64,000 nucleotides of DNA, taken from Mycobacterium parascrofulaceum ATCC BAA-614 (lineage in GTDB: Bacteria > Actinomycetota > Actinomycetes > Mycobacteriales > Mycobacteriaceae). Position numbers and translations under genes: made by a program. The notes under the pieces were generated by a model. That model was not told the DNA's origin, did no database searches, and worked only from the letters and a program-made list of their open reading frames with translations. Below are positions 25,441 to 35,483 of the stretch, piece by piece; position 1 is the stretch's first letter, and every line of letters begins with the position of its first letter. Location: NCBI RefSeq assembly GCF_000164135.1, contig NZ_GG770555.1, positions 551,297 through 615,296 on the forward strand, written 5' to 3'.

Positions 25441-26274
25441 TCACTGCCGCTTCGGCATCAGCGCGGGCAGGGACTTGACGATGCTGCGTCGCACGAATTC
25501 GGGGCTCAGACCTTTGAACACGTCGATCAGGCGAATGCTCTTGGGGACGTACCAATGCAACCGCTTCGGGTGGCGGTAAGCCTGCCACGCCGTTTCCGCC
25601 ACACTGCTTGCCGGCATCAACCGGAGCATGCCCTTCTTGGGCGCGGTGGCGTGCAGTTGGTCCGGCGTCATCGGCGCGCCGCCGTCGTTGGAGTGGTTCG
25701 TCGTCGTGGTCAGGATGGCGGTGTCGATCAGGCCGGGCAGCACGTCCGCGACCCGCACCCCGTGCCGCTGCCATTCCACGCTCAGCGCCTCGGTCAACCC
25801 CTTGACCGCATGCTTGGTCGACGAATAAACGGCCAGGCGCGGCATGCCGTAGGTCGCCGACGACGACGAGGTCGAAAACATCAAGCTCCCCGGCGTCCTC
25901 TTCAAGTACGGCAGCGACGCGTAGGCGCCGGTCAGGACCGCCTTGTAGTTGATGTCGACGACGCGCATGGCCGCCTCGTACGGCACGTCCTCGAACCAAC
26001 CGCTTTCGCCGATGCCGGCGTTGTTCCACATCATGTCGAGGCCGCCGTCGCTGTTACCCCCGCAAAAGTCGGCCAGCGCGCCCTCGAGGGCCGCCCTGTC
26101 CGTCACGTCGACCTGGCGGGTCCACAGTCGATCGCCGGTGAGTTCCTCGTGCAGCGTCGCCAGGCCCTCGCCGTTGCGGTCGACGGCGCCGACCCGCCAG
26201 CCTTTGGCATGGAACAGCTTGGCCCCCTCCCGGCCCATACCGCTGCCCGCACCGGTGATGAAGATCGATTTCAC
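25441..26274 (-). CDS. Short-chain dehydrogenase/reductase (Rv1882c-like)
   Basis: This 277-residue classical SDR has a Rossmann cofactor motif TGAGSGMG (about 7-14), NNAG (about 89-92), catalytic Ser in STSSSSATYG and YSSTK with catalytic Tyr and Lys. It lacks a basic residue right after the second glycine pair, and D32 after beta-2 (AVDRNG) points to NAD(H). The GTG at 26274 is the start. It lies between lppE and an SRPBCC gene with gaps of 26 and 6 bp, consistent with one operon. The substrate is unknown. Confidence 0.9.
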   Translation of the reverse strand: MKSIFITGAGSGMGREGAKLFHAKGWRVGAVDRNGEGLATLHEELTGDRLWTRQVDVTDRAALEGALADFCGGNSDGGLDMMWNNAGIGESGWFEDVPYEAAMRVVDINYKAVLTGAYASLPYLKRTPGSLMFSTSSSSATYGMPRLAVYSSTKHAVKGLTEALSVEWQRHGVRVADVLPGLIDTAILTTTTNHSNDGGAPMTPDQLHATAPKKGMLRLMPASSVAETAWQAYRHPKRLHWYVPKSIRLIDVFKGLSPEFVRRSIVKSLPALMPKRQ

Positions 26275-26280
26275 GGCGCG

Positions 26281-26736
26281 TCAGCCGGCCTCGACCACAT
26301 CTTTGATGCGGTTCAGGGTCTTGGTCATGTCGCGGACGTTGCGTCGCTTGCGCAGGAAACCACCCAACAACCAATAGAGGCCGAGCCATGGCGCCGGGCT
26401 GAGCCGAAATGATTCGGTCACGTCCGTGCCGCCGCCGCTGGGCGCCAACCGGTAGTGCCAGTTGTTGACGGCGCGGTCGCCCAGCAGCACCGCGAATCCG
26501 AATTCGCGGCCCGGTTCACACGCGGTGACCTCGCACGTCGTCCAATACACCGGCCCGATTTCGTTGCGCCGCACATGCCCACGGAATTTGGCGCCAAGGG
26601 CCGGGCCGGTCGCGTCGCCGAGCCACTCGGCCTCGAACACTTCCGGGGAGAACCGGCCGATGTTGTCGACGTTTGCGATGAGATCCCAGATCTTGTTCGC
26701 AGACGCCGCCATATGAACAGTCGCCGAACCTTCCAT
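26281..26736 (-). CDS. SRPBCC-family lipid-binding-like protein (Rv1883c-like)
   Basis: This 151-residue helix-grip protein begins EGSATVHMAASANKIWDLIANVDNIGRFSPEV and has WLGDATGPALGAKFRGH with NNWHYRLAP. It is probably a ligand carrier or aromatase/cyclase-like enzyme. ATG at 26736 was chosen, and a TTG 12 bp earlier (26748) is the alternative. It is followed at 6 bp by the SDR gene, so the two probably share a pathway, the SRPBCC protein possibly presenting a hydrophobic ketone or alcohol. Confidence 0.85.
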   Translation of the reverse strand: MEGSATVHMAASANKIWDLIANVDNIGRFSPEVFEAEWLGDATGPALGAKFRGHVRRNEIGPVYWTTCEVTACEPGREFGFAVLLGDRAVNNWHYRLAPSGGGTDVTESFRLSPAPWLGLYWLLGGFLRKRRNVRDMTKTLNRIKDVVEAG

Positions 26737-26792
26737 GGCCTGATCCAAACACAGCTTCCCGTTCGGTCATAGACCGCACGGGCGGTTGGTGA

Positions 26793-27335
<543 letters not shown>

Positions 27336-27911
27336 TTATTGCTGGCAATATGACTGCGTTGCTAACGCCAGCGCCCGCTGATAAAGGGCGTCGAGCCGGC
27401 GCGCGCGGACCACGCCGCCCCTGGCGAGGTCGAGCTGGGCGGGGCACGCCGGCGAATGCAGCAGCTCCCAGTTGGCCACCACCTGGGACAGCATGGCCTG
27501 GTTGAGGTCGTCGATGGCCCGCCGCGACGCCGACAGGTCCGCCGACTCGCGGGGGGCGCCCGCGGGGTTCAGCTTCCAATCCGCGAATCGGCTGTATTCG
27601 AGGCCCTCGGTGGCGCTGATCTGGTCGCCGAACACGCGGGTGACGTAATCGGGGTCGACGCGCTGGGCCGCGGCCGCGGCGGCCATTTCCGCCAGCTCCT
27701 GCTGAACCCGGCCCTCGTCCTCGATCGCGGCGTGGGTGGTCCATTTGAAGGCGGCCACGGGCTCGGCGATCTGTAACCGCTGCGCGGCGGCGTACACCAA
27801 CGGCGTGAGCGGGCCCGTGTCGTCGGCCGTCGCCGGCGAGGCCACCAGGATCGCGAGCCCGCCGAGCACACCGCCGCAGCGGGCCGTCAGGGCGGCGCGG
27901 CGGCTGGTCAT
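27336..27911 (-). CDS. Secreted chorismate mutase, AroQ-gamma class
   Basis: This 191-residue protein corresponds to Rv1885c, the periplasmic or exported *MtCM. It starts with a signal peptide ending near ASPATA-DD. The helical mutase core shows [21 protein letters not shown] with the conserved Lys, [16 protein letters not shown] and the C-terminal cysteine pair (SPACPAQ and SYCQQ) that can form the disulfide known for the family. It converts chorismate to prephenate outside the cytoplasm, whose purpose is debated. The ATG at 27911 sets the start. Confidence 0.93.
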   Translation of the reverse strand: MTSRRAALTARCGGVLGGLAILVASPATADDTGPLTPLVYAAAQRLQIAEPVAAFKWTTHAAIEDEGRVQQELAEMAAAAAAQRVDPDYVTRVFGDQISATEGLEYSRFADWKLNPAGAPRESADLSASRRAIDDLNQAMLSQVVANWELLHSPACPAQLDLARGGVVRARRLDALYQRALALATQSYCQQ

Positions 27912-27970
27912 GACCTTGATTGTGCGGCAACGCCGGGCGGTCGGGCGCCCCGGAGTTAGCCTGAGTGCTG

Positions 27971-28588
27971 ATGTCGTCGACCATGGACAGCCGCGGCCCA
28001 CACCGCGTTGCCACGCACCGCGGGAAATCGTTGCGCTCGAAGCAGATTCGTGTGCTGGTCGCGGTGGCGCTGGCGATCCCCTTGCTGCTGGGTGCCGCGT
28101 TCCTCATGGTGGAGCGCCTGCATTCGAGCCCGGTCGACGGCCTCGACCATCCCGACAGTCCGTTGAGCGACGATCAGTCGAAGGCTCAGGTCGTCCAAGC
28201 GGCGCGAAGCGTCGTCGCCACGACGAGTCTGCTGGCGTCGTCGGCCGGCTACGCGCTGATGTCGTGCAAGAACCGCGACGATCCGCCCTATCAAGGCGCG
28301 ATCTATCTGACGTTCTCGCTGCCCGCCGCGGCAGCGGCCGACACTTACTTCCCGCGGATCGCCGCGACACTGGTCGAGCACGGCTGGGCCGAGGGCCTAC
28401 GGCCCAACAATCACGCTTTCGCCGCGACGCTCACCAAGGATGCTGTCACCGTGATCGTTTATCGCCACGACGACGATCCCCGCCTGGGTGTCCTGCGTGT
28501 CTACGGTCAGTGCCGGAACGTCGGCGATCACCATGGGGACGCGACCGCGTGGTCCGACATCACCGACGAGATCGGCCGAACGCGTTGA
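27971..28588 (+). CDS. Membrane-anchored exported protein of unknown function
   Basis: This 205-residue protein has one N-terminal membrane segment (about 28-49, [19 protein letters not shown]) after a basic cytosolic stretch. The rest, about 155 residues, would face outward. Two cysteines (SCKNRDD and GQCRNVG) could form a disulfide. I do not recognise the fold, and no enzymatic motif is visible. It is transcribed away from the chorismate mutase gene with a 59-bp gap. From memory M. tuberculosis has no gene here between Rv1885c and fbpB. Confidence 0.75.
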   Translation: MSSTMDSRGPHRVATHRGKSLRSKQIRVLVAVALAIPLLLGAAFLMVERLHSSPVDGLDHPDSPLSDDQSKAQVVQAARSVVATTSLLASSAGYALMSCKNRDDPPYQGAIYLTFSLPAAAAADTYFPRIAATLVEHGWAEGLRPNNHAFAATLTKDAVTVIVYRHDDDPRLGVLRVYGQCRNVGDHHGDATAWSDITDEIGRTR

Positions 28589-28636
28589 CCGGCTGACACA
28601 TGTCCTGACGCAAGCGCTCAACCGGCCCCAGACGCA

Positions 28637-28673
28637 CTACTGCGCCCGACGGCGTCGACGTCGGGCGCAGTAG
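28637..28673. terminator. Perfect hairpin between convergent genes
   Basis: A 15-bp perfect stem (CTACTGCGCCCGACG at 28637-28651 and complement 28659-28673) closes on a 7-nt loop. It sits between the convergent stops of the exported protein gene (28588) and fbpB (28695). It can therefore end both transcripts. It lacks a T-run on either strand. Confidence 0.8.
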
Positions 28674-28694
28674 CGACCTCGGGGCAGGTGAGGT

Positions 28695-30282
<1,588 letters not shown>

Positions 30283-31395
30283 ATGAGTTTGGAAACGGTA
30301 CTAGGGCTATCAGTGACGCCGACCGCCGTCGGGTGGGTCCTCGCTGAGGGACACGGCGCAGACGGCACCATCCTGGATCATCAGGAGCTGGCGCTGCACG
30401 CCGGCCGCGGCGCACGCGCCGCCAGTACCGCCGAGGAGGTAGTGGACGAGATCGCACGGGTGGAAGCGCAGGCGGCCGCCAGCGAACACCGGCTGCGGAT
30501 CATCGGGGTGACGTGGAACGACGAGGCGGCGGCGCAGGCGGCGTTGCTGCTCGAAGCGCTGACAGACGCGGGCTTCGACAACGTCGTGCCGGTCCGGCAA
30601 CTCGAGGCGGTCGAGACGCTGGCGCAGGCCATCGCACCGATCATCGGCTACGAGCAGACGGCGGTCTGCGTCCTCGACCAGGACGCGACGACCGTCGTCA
30701 TGGTGGACACCCACGACGGCCAGACGCAGACGGCGACGAAGCAGGTGCGCGGCGGCTTCGACGGCCTGACGCGCTGGCTGACCGGCATGTTCGACCGCGA
30801 CGGATGGCGGCCGGGCGGGGTCGTGGTGGTCGGCGCGCACAACGACATCGACGGTTTCTCCTGGCGCCTCGAGAATGCGCTGCCCGTACCGGTTTTCGTG
30901 CAAGCGATGGCCCAAGTGACGATCGCCCGGGGCGCGGCGCTGGCCGCCGCGCGCAGCACCGAGTTCAGCGACGACCTGCTGGCGGTGCACCCCGGCGAGC
31001 CCGCCGCCGCGCCACCCGCACCGCGGAAACTGTCCTACACCGGGGCCGCGACCACGCTGGCCGCCGGTGTGGTCACCTTCGTCGCCTCACTGTCGCTCGC
31101 GGTGGGCATCCAGCTGGCTCCGGCCAGCAAGCCGGCACCGCGGCACGCGGTGCATCCGCCCGCGCCGCAAGTCGCCGAGGCCGTCGCGCCGCCCCCGGTC
31201 GTGGCGCCGCTGACGCCGCAGGCGAAGGTTCGCGCGGACGAACCGCTCACCGAACCCGCCGCGCCGGAGGTGCAGCCGCCGGAGCCCAACGGCCGGCAGC
31301 CCTACTTGACGCGAGTGCTCGAGCACATCCCGGTCGACTCCGGTGAACCGACGGGTGACTCGGCGCCGCAGGCGCCCGCCGAACCGCAGCCCTGA
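30283..31395 (+). CDS. DUF7159-type mycobacterial membrane protein
   Basis: This 370-residue protein opens with SLETVLGLSVTPTAVGWVLAEGHGADG, the start shared by many mycobacterial proteins of this group. An actin-like or ASKHA-like N-terminal half is followed by one transmembrane segment (about 248-272) and a long Pro/Ala-rich tail. The tail is low complexity and probably spans the cell wall or periplasm. Function is unknown. ATG at 30283 was used. The gene is monocistronic and converges with the YceI gene 13 bp away. Confidence 0.75.
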   Translation: MSLETVLGLSVTPTAVGWVLAEGHGADGTILDHQELALHAGRGARAASTAEEVVDEIARVEAQAAASEHRLRIIGVTWNDEAAAQAALLLEALTDAGFDNVVPVRQLEAVETLAQAIAPIIGYEQTAVCVLDQDATTVVMVDTHDGQTQTATKQVRGGFDGLTRWLTGMFDRDGWRPGGVVVVGAHNDIDGFSWRLENALPVPVFVQAMAQVTIARGAALAAARSTEFSDDLLAVHPGEPAAAPPAPRKLSYTGAATTLAAGVVTFVASLSLAVGIQLAPASKPAPRHAVHPPAPQVAEAVAPPPVVAPLTPQAKVRADEPLTEPAAPEVQPPEPNGRQPYLTRVLEHIPVDSGEPTGDSAPQAPAEPQP

Positions 31396-31408
31396 CGGCT
31401 TCGGCGGC

Positions 31409-31957
31409 TCAGCCGTCTTTGCGGTGAGTCGCGGTGAAGGTCACCGAAACGTCGTCGGCGACCTGGACGGAACCCATCAACAGTGAGTACGGCTTGATGC
31501 CGTAGTCGGTCTGCCGGACCGTGGACTCGGTCGACATCCGCCATGCGTCCCCGAGATCCTCGGTGCGCAGGTCGATTACGTGGTCCCGGGATTTACCCCG
31601 AACCTCGAGTCGGCCGGTGAGCCGATACCCGTCGCCGGCCTTCTCGATGGCCCGGGTGGAGAAGCGGATTTCGGGAAACCGGCCGGCGTCCAACGACTTC
31701 AACGCGTTGGACCGCACCAGAGCCTTCTCCGGCCCGGACAACCCCTTCACGCCGCCCTCGCCGCGCAGCACCTCGAACGAATCCGTTTCGACGACCAGTT
31801 CCACGGTTGCGGGCTCCGAGCCGGCCCAGCTCACCGTGGCGTGCCAGCGGGTCATCGCGATCGTCAGGCGATGCCCCATTTTCGCGGCGCGGCCCCGGAC
31901 TCCGGTCGCAAGGCACAGCTCGCCGTCGGCGGCGCCCAGGCTCCACTCGTCGGTCAT
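31409..31957 (-). CDS. YceI-family protein
   Basis: This 182-residue protein has a lipocalin-like beta-barrel of the YceI family, which binds long isoprenoid or lipid chains. Family blocks include MGHRLTIAMTRWHATV, LDAGRFPEIRFSTR and VRQTDYGIKPYSLLMGSVQVADDVSV. No signal peptide is present, so it is presumably cytoplasmic, unlike E. coli YceI. It lies 13 bp after an alcohol dehydrogenase gene on the same strand, in a run with the CYP125-like gene. It may bind a hydrophobic product of those enzymes. Confidence 0.87.
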   Translation of the reverse strand: MTDEWSLGAADGELCLATGVRGRAAKMGHRLTIAMTRWHATVSWAGSEPATVELVVETDSFEVLRGEGGVKGLSGPEKALVRSNALKSLDAGRFPEIRFSTRAIEKAGDGYRLTGRLEVRGKSRDHVIDLRTEDLGDAWRMSTESTVRQTDYGIKPYSLLMGSVQVADDVSVTFTATHRKDG

Positions 31958-31970
31958 AGGCCGACTGTAA

Positions 31971-32984
31971 TCACATCGTCAGCACGGTGCGGTAGTGCGC
32001 CCGCCCCTGCTCCAATGCCGCATAGCCCTCGGCGGCCTGCGACAGCGGCAGTTCTTCGACCCACGCCCGCACCCCCGACAGGACGGCGAAATGCATCGTG
32101 TCTTCAACGTCTTTCGCCGTGCCGGAAGGGTGGCCGACAATGCTCAGCCCCGGCGTGATCAGCTGCACGGGACTGATGGGCAGCGGTTCGGGGGTCACCC
32201 CGATGGTCACCAGTTCACCCTGCGGCGCCAGGCCGCCGACCGTGTCGGCCATGGCCTTCGCGTTGCCGGCCGTCCCCAGCACGACCGTCGCCCCACCCAA
32301 TGCCCGCAGCGCGTCGGAGACGTCGCCGGTGGTCGAGTCGATGTAATGGTGGGCGCCCAATTTCTTTGCGTCCTCGGCCTTTCCGGCGCCGCGGGCGATG
32401 GCAATGGTCTCGAACCCCATGGCGCGAGCGAACTGCAGGCCGAGGTGGCCCAGGCCGCCGACCCCGAGGACGGCCACCCGGTCGCCGGGCAAGGCCCTCG
32501 TGTGGCGCAGGGCGTTGTAGGTCGTGACCCCCGCGCAGCCCATGGGCGCGGCTTCCACATCCGTGAGCTCTGAGGGGACCCGCGCCAGGGCGTTGGCCGG
32601 CACCGTCACCGATTCCGCGTAGCCGCCGGGGTAATGCCAGCTGGGCACCTTGCCATTGACGCAATGGATGAAGATGCCCTTGCGGCAGGGGTCGCAGCGG
32701 TAGCAGCAGCCGCCGAACCAGCCGACCGCGACCCGATCGCCCACCGCGAAGCCCTCGACGCCCTCGCCGAGTTCGGCTATGGTGCCGGCGATTTCGTGCC
32801 CCGGGGTCAGCGGCCACGACAGATTCGGGAAGCCGCCGTTGACGAATGCCCGGTCGGTTCCGCATATGCCGCACGCGGTGACGGCGATCCGCACCTCGTC
32901 ACGACCCGGCGGCCGGGTGTCCACTTCGGCAAGCTCCAGGGGGCCGCCTTCGGACTGGATCCGGACGGCTTGATGTGTCGGCAT
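31971..32984 (-). CDS. Zinc-dependent alcohol dehydrogenase
   Basis: This 337-residue medium-chain dehydrogenase has catalytic zinc ligands in CGICGTD and GHE (GHEIAGTIAELGEGV). A structural-zinc cysteine loop follows (FGGCCYRCDPCRKGIFIHC), and the NAD-binding motif is GVGGLGHLG. The most likely reaction is oxidation of a primary or secondary alcohol. It lies 9 bp downstream of the CYP125-like P450 and could oxidise the alcohol the P450 makes. This is the best reading of the three-gene run P450-ADH-YceI. Confidence 0.92.
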   Translation of the reverse strand: MPTHQAVRIQSEGGPLELAEVDTRPPGRDEVRIAVTACGICGTDRAFVNGGFPNLSWPLTPGHEIAGTIAELGEGVEGFAVGDRVAVGWFGGCCYRCDPCRKGIFIHCVNGKVPSWHYPGGYAESVTVPANALARVPSELTDVEAAPMGCAGVTTYNALRHTRALPGDRVAVLGVGGLGHLGLQFARAMGFETIAIARGAGKAEDAKKLGAHHYIDSTTGDVSDALRALGGATVVLGTAGNAKAMADTVGGLAPQGELVTIGVTPEPLPISPVQLITPGLSIVGHPSGTAKDVEDTMHFAVLSGVRAWVEELPLSQAAEGYAALEQGRAHYRTVLTM

Positions 32985-32993
32985 TGGGTTAGC

Positions 32994-34280
32994 CTAATGC
33001 GCCACTGGTGATTTCGCCGCCCCGTCGGTGTGGTAGTCGACCTGCCAATGCTTGATCCCGTTGAGCCAGCCGGACCGCAGGCGTTCGGGCTTTCCGATGG
33101 CTTCCAGGTTCGGGATGCCGTCGGCGATCGCGTTGAACATCAGGTCGATGGTCATCCGCGCCAGATTCGCCCCGATGCAGTAATGCGCGCCGGTGCCACC
33201 GAATCCCACGTGCGGATTGGGGTCGCGCAGGATGTTGAACGTGAACGGGTCCTCGAAGACGTCCTCGTCGAAATTGGCCGAGCGGTAGACCATCACCACC
33301 CGCTGACCCTTCTTGATCTGCACGCCGGACAGTTCGTAGTCCTCCAGCGCGGTGCGCTGGAACGACGTCACCGGCGTGGCCCACCGGACGATCTCGTCGG
33401 CCGCGGTGGCCGGGCGCTCCCTCTTGAACAGCTCCCACTGGTCGGGAAAGTCGGTGAAGGCCATCATGCCCTGGGTAATGGAGTTGCGGGTGGTCTCGTT
33501 GCCTGCCACGGCGAGCAGGATGACGAAGAAACCGAACTCGTCGTCGGAGAGCTTGTGGCCGTCGATGTCGGCCTGGACCAACTTGGTAACGAGGTCTTCG
33601 CCCGGGTTCTTCGTCCGCTCGGCGGCCATTTGCATGCCGTACATGATGAGTTCGACCGAGGCAGTCATGGCGTCGTTGCTGGCGAACTCGGGGTCCTGGT
33701 CGCCGACCATCTCGTTGGACCAGTGGAAAAGCTTCTTGCGGTCTTCCTGCGGCACACCCATCAACCCGGCGATGGCCTGCAACGGCAGTTCGCAGGAGAC
33801 CTGCTCGACGAAGTCGCCGCGCCCCTCGGCGGCCGCTTGTTCGACGATGCGCCGGGCGCGCTCGGCGAGGTCGCCGCGCAGGCGCTCGATGGCCCGGGGG
33901 GTGAACGCCCGCGAGATGATCTTGCGCAGCCGGGTGTGTTGGGGCGCATCCATGTTGAGCAGAACGAACTTGCCGCGTTCGACCTGCTCGCCGACCGTGC
34001 CGTCCTTGTAGCGTGGCAGGGCGGTGTTCTTCAGGCTGGAGAAGACATCGCTGCGCAGCGAGACCTCTTTGACGTCCTTGTGCTTGGACACCACCCAGAA
34101 GCCGCCGTCGTCGAATCCGCCCGCCCCGAGCGGCTGCTCGTTCCACCAGATTGGCGCGGTCCGCCGCAGTTCGGCCAGTTCCTCGACCGGCAGGCGCTCG
34201 GCGTGGACGTCTGGATCGGTGAAGTCGAATCCGGGGGGCAGATTGGGGACCGGCTTGGCGGTTGGCTCGACGGTTGGCAT
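32994..34280 (-). CDS. CYP125-subfamily cytochrome P450 (steroid C26-hydroxylase paralogue)
   Basis: This 428-residue P450 is close to what I remember of CYP125A1 over nearly the whole length: NLPPGFDFTDP, AELRRTAPIWWNEQ, NMDAPQHTRLRKIISRAF, VAGNETTRNSITQGMMAF (I helix) and TPVTSFQRTALEDYELSGVQ. The haem ligand is C368 in FGGTGAHYCIGANLA. CYP125A1 hydroxylates cholesterol and cholestenone at C26/27 to start side-chain removal. In M. tuberculosis CYP125 is far away at Rv3545c, so this is an extra copy. ATG at 34280 follows GGAG. A KstR-like site lies about 100 bp upstream. Confidence 0.9.
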   Translation of the reverse strand: MPTVEPTAKPVPNLPPGFDFTDPDVHAERLPVEELAELRRTAPIWWNEQPLGAGGFDDGGFWVVSKHKDVKEVSLRSDVFSSLKNTALPRYKDGTVGEQVERGKFVLLNMDAPQHTRLRKIISRAFTPRAIERLRGDLAERARRIVEQAAAEGRGDFVEQVSCELPLQAIAGLMGVPQEDRKKLFHWSNEMVGDQDPEFASNDAMTASVELIMYGMQMAAERTKNPGEDLVTKLVQADIDGHKLSDDEFGFFVILLAVAGNETTRNSITQGMMAFTDFPDQWELFKRERPATAADEIVRWATPVTSFQRTALEDYELSGVQIKKGQRVVMVYRSANFDEDVFEDPFTFNILRDPNPHVGFGGTGAHYCIGANLARMTIDLMFNAIADGIPNLEAIGKPERLRSGWLNGIKHWQVDYHTDGAAKSPVAH

Positions 34281-34382
34281 GGCCCGCTCCTCGATGACGA
34301 AGTGGTCTAGTCGTCTTTGTGCAAATAAACCATTGCCGCACCACGGTTGGGAAGCGTTGACACAAGATCGCCGGCGACAAAT

Positions 34383-34396
34383 TGGAACGTGTTCCT
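34383..34396. promoter_or_regulatory. KstR-like site upstream of the CYP125-like gene
   Basis: TGGAACGTGTTCCT fits the KstR consensus TnnAACnnGTTnnA except for the last base. KstR represses cholesterol-catabolism genes until a steroid CoA-thioester binds. The site is 103 bp upstream of the P450 start on the minus strand and 96 bp before the divergent small exported gene, so either or both could be controlled. Confidence 0.55.
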
Positions 34397-34491
34397 CGTT
34401 TCGCGTCCGGGGCGCCAATACGGTCTTGTGACCGGCGCCTCGATGGATATGCTTTGGTGCAGGTCACCGGCGAGGACAGGCGGGGTGGAAC

Positions 34492-34890
34492 ATGATTCGG
34501 GAATTGCTGAGCGCCGCTTCGGTAGCGGGTATGGCGGTCGGGCTGGCGCCGAGCGCGGCGGCCGGATACGACGGCGACGTGCCGGGCATGAACTATCAGG
34601 CCTCGCTGGGCGCGCCGTGCGACAACTACGAGCGCTTCATCTTCGGTCGGGGCCCGAGCGGCCAGGCCGAGGCCTGCCACTTCCCTCCACCCAACCAGTT
34701 CCCGGCGGCCACCACCGGATACTGGGTCATGTCGTACCCGCTGTACGGGGTGCAGCAGGCCGGCGCGAAATGCCCCGGGCCGCAGTCCGCGGCGCAGTCG
34801 GATCGCGGGCTACCCATGCTGTGCCTGGGGGAACGGGGTTGGCAAGAGGGCTGGTTCACCGGGGCCGGGTTCTTCCCTCCGGCCGAATGA
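34492..34890 (+). CDS. Small secreted protein (Rv1891-like)
   Basis: This 132-residue exported protein has a signal peptide of about 24 residues (LLSAASVAGMAVGLAPSAAAG). The mature part is Gly/Pro/Tyr-rich and has four cysteines (GAPCDNY, EACHFPPP, AKCPGP, MLCLGE), suggesting two disulfides. I recognise no catalytic motif. It heads a run of three small plus-strand genes matching Rv1891-Rv1893. ATG at 34492 lies nine bases after GGGGTGG. Confidence 0.82.
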   Translation: MIRELLSAASVAGMAVGLAPSAAAGYDGDVPGMNYQASLGAPCDNYERFIFGRGPSGQAEACHFPPPNQFPAATTGYWVMSYPLYGVQQAGAKCPGPQSAAQSDRGLPMLCLGERGWQEGWFTGAGFFPPAE

Positions 34891-34903
34891 CCGGCTGAGA
34901 GCC

Positions 34904-35194
34904 ATGACCGACGGTCGGCCCGGCGAAACTCCCGTCCCGCGCTGGCTGCGGTTCGTCCTCGCATCGGACCGCGCCGGTTCGGCCTGGTACATCGGAACCG
35001 GCTTCTTTTTCGCGCCCGTACTCGCGGTGCTGTCGCCATGGCCCGTCGTCACCGCCGTGCTGTGGGGGGCCATCGGGTTGGCCGGGCTCTGGCTGGGCCT
35101 GCTGGGCATCGCCATGGCCGTCGGGCTGGCCCGGGTTCTGCGGTCCGGGGCCGAAATTCCCGAATCGTACTGGCGCACCTTGGTGAACTACTAG
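34904..35194 (+). CDS. Small membrane protein (Rv1892-like)
   Basis: This 96-residue protein has two closely packed membrane segments (about 28-50 and 54-78) and short polar ends. It starts 14 bp after the secreted-protein gene and is probably co-transcribed. Function is unknown. Position and size match Rv1892. Confidence 0.78.
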   Translation: MTDGRPGETPVPRWLRFVLASDRAGSAWYIGTGFFFAPVLAVLSPWPVVTAVLWGAIGLAGLWLGLLGIAMAVGLARVLRSGAEIPESYWRTLVNY

Positions 35195-35251
35195 GGCACG
35201 GCGCCCGGTCTAGAGTCATAGCAACTGTCCGGCGACAAGAGGAGACTCGAG

Positions 35252-35476
35252 ATGGGCTTCAAACCGAAAGACGCGGTCGACGCGGCCAGGGACATCGCGA
35301 CCAACGCGGTCGAGAAGGCATCCGACATCGTCGAACACGCCAGCGACATCATCCGCGGTGACATCTCCGGCGGCGCCAGCGGCATCGTCCAGAACTCGAT
35401 CGACATCGGCACGTACGCGGTCGACCGGACGAGGGAAATGTTCAGCGGCCGCGACGAACTCGACGACGAGGTCTAG
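35252..35476 (+). CDS. Small amphipathic helical protein (Rv1893-like)
   Basis: This 74-residue protein is soluble and predicted largely helical, with repeating acidic and aliphatic residues (VEKASDIVEHASDIIRGD). There is no signal peptide and no cysteine. The ATG at 35252 follows AGGAG. Repeats of AxDI suggest an amphipathic helix that could lie on a membrane, but no function is known. It ends 7 bp before the convergent nitronate monooxygenase stop. Confidence 0.75.
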   Translation: MGFKPKDAVDAARDIATNAVEKASDIVEHASDIIRGDISGGASGIVQNSIDIGTYAVDRTREMFSGRDELDDEV

Positions 35477-35483
35477 GCGGCCC

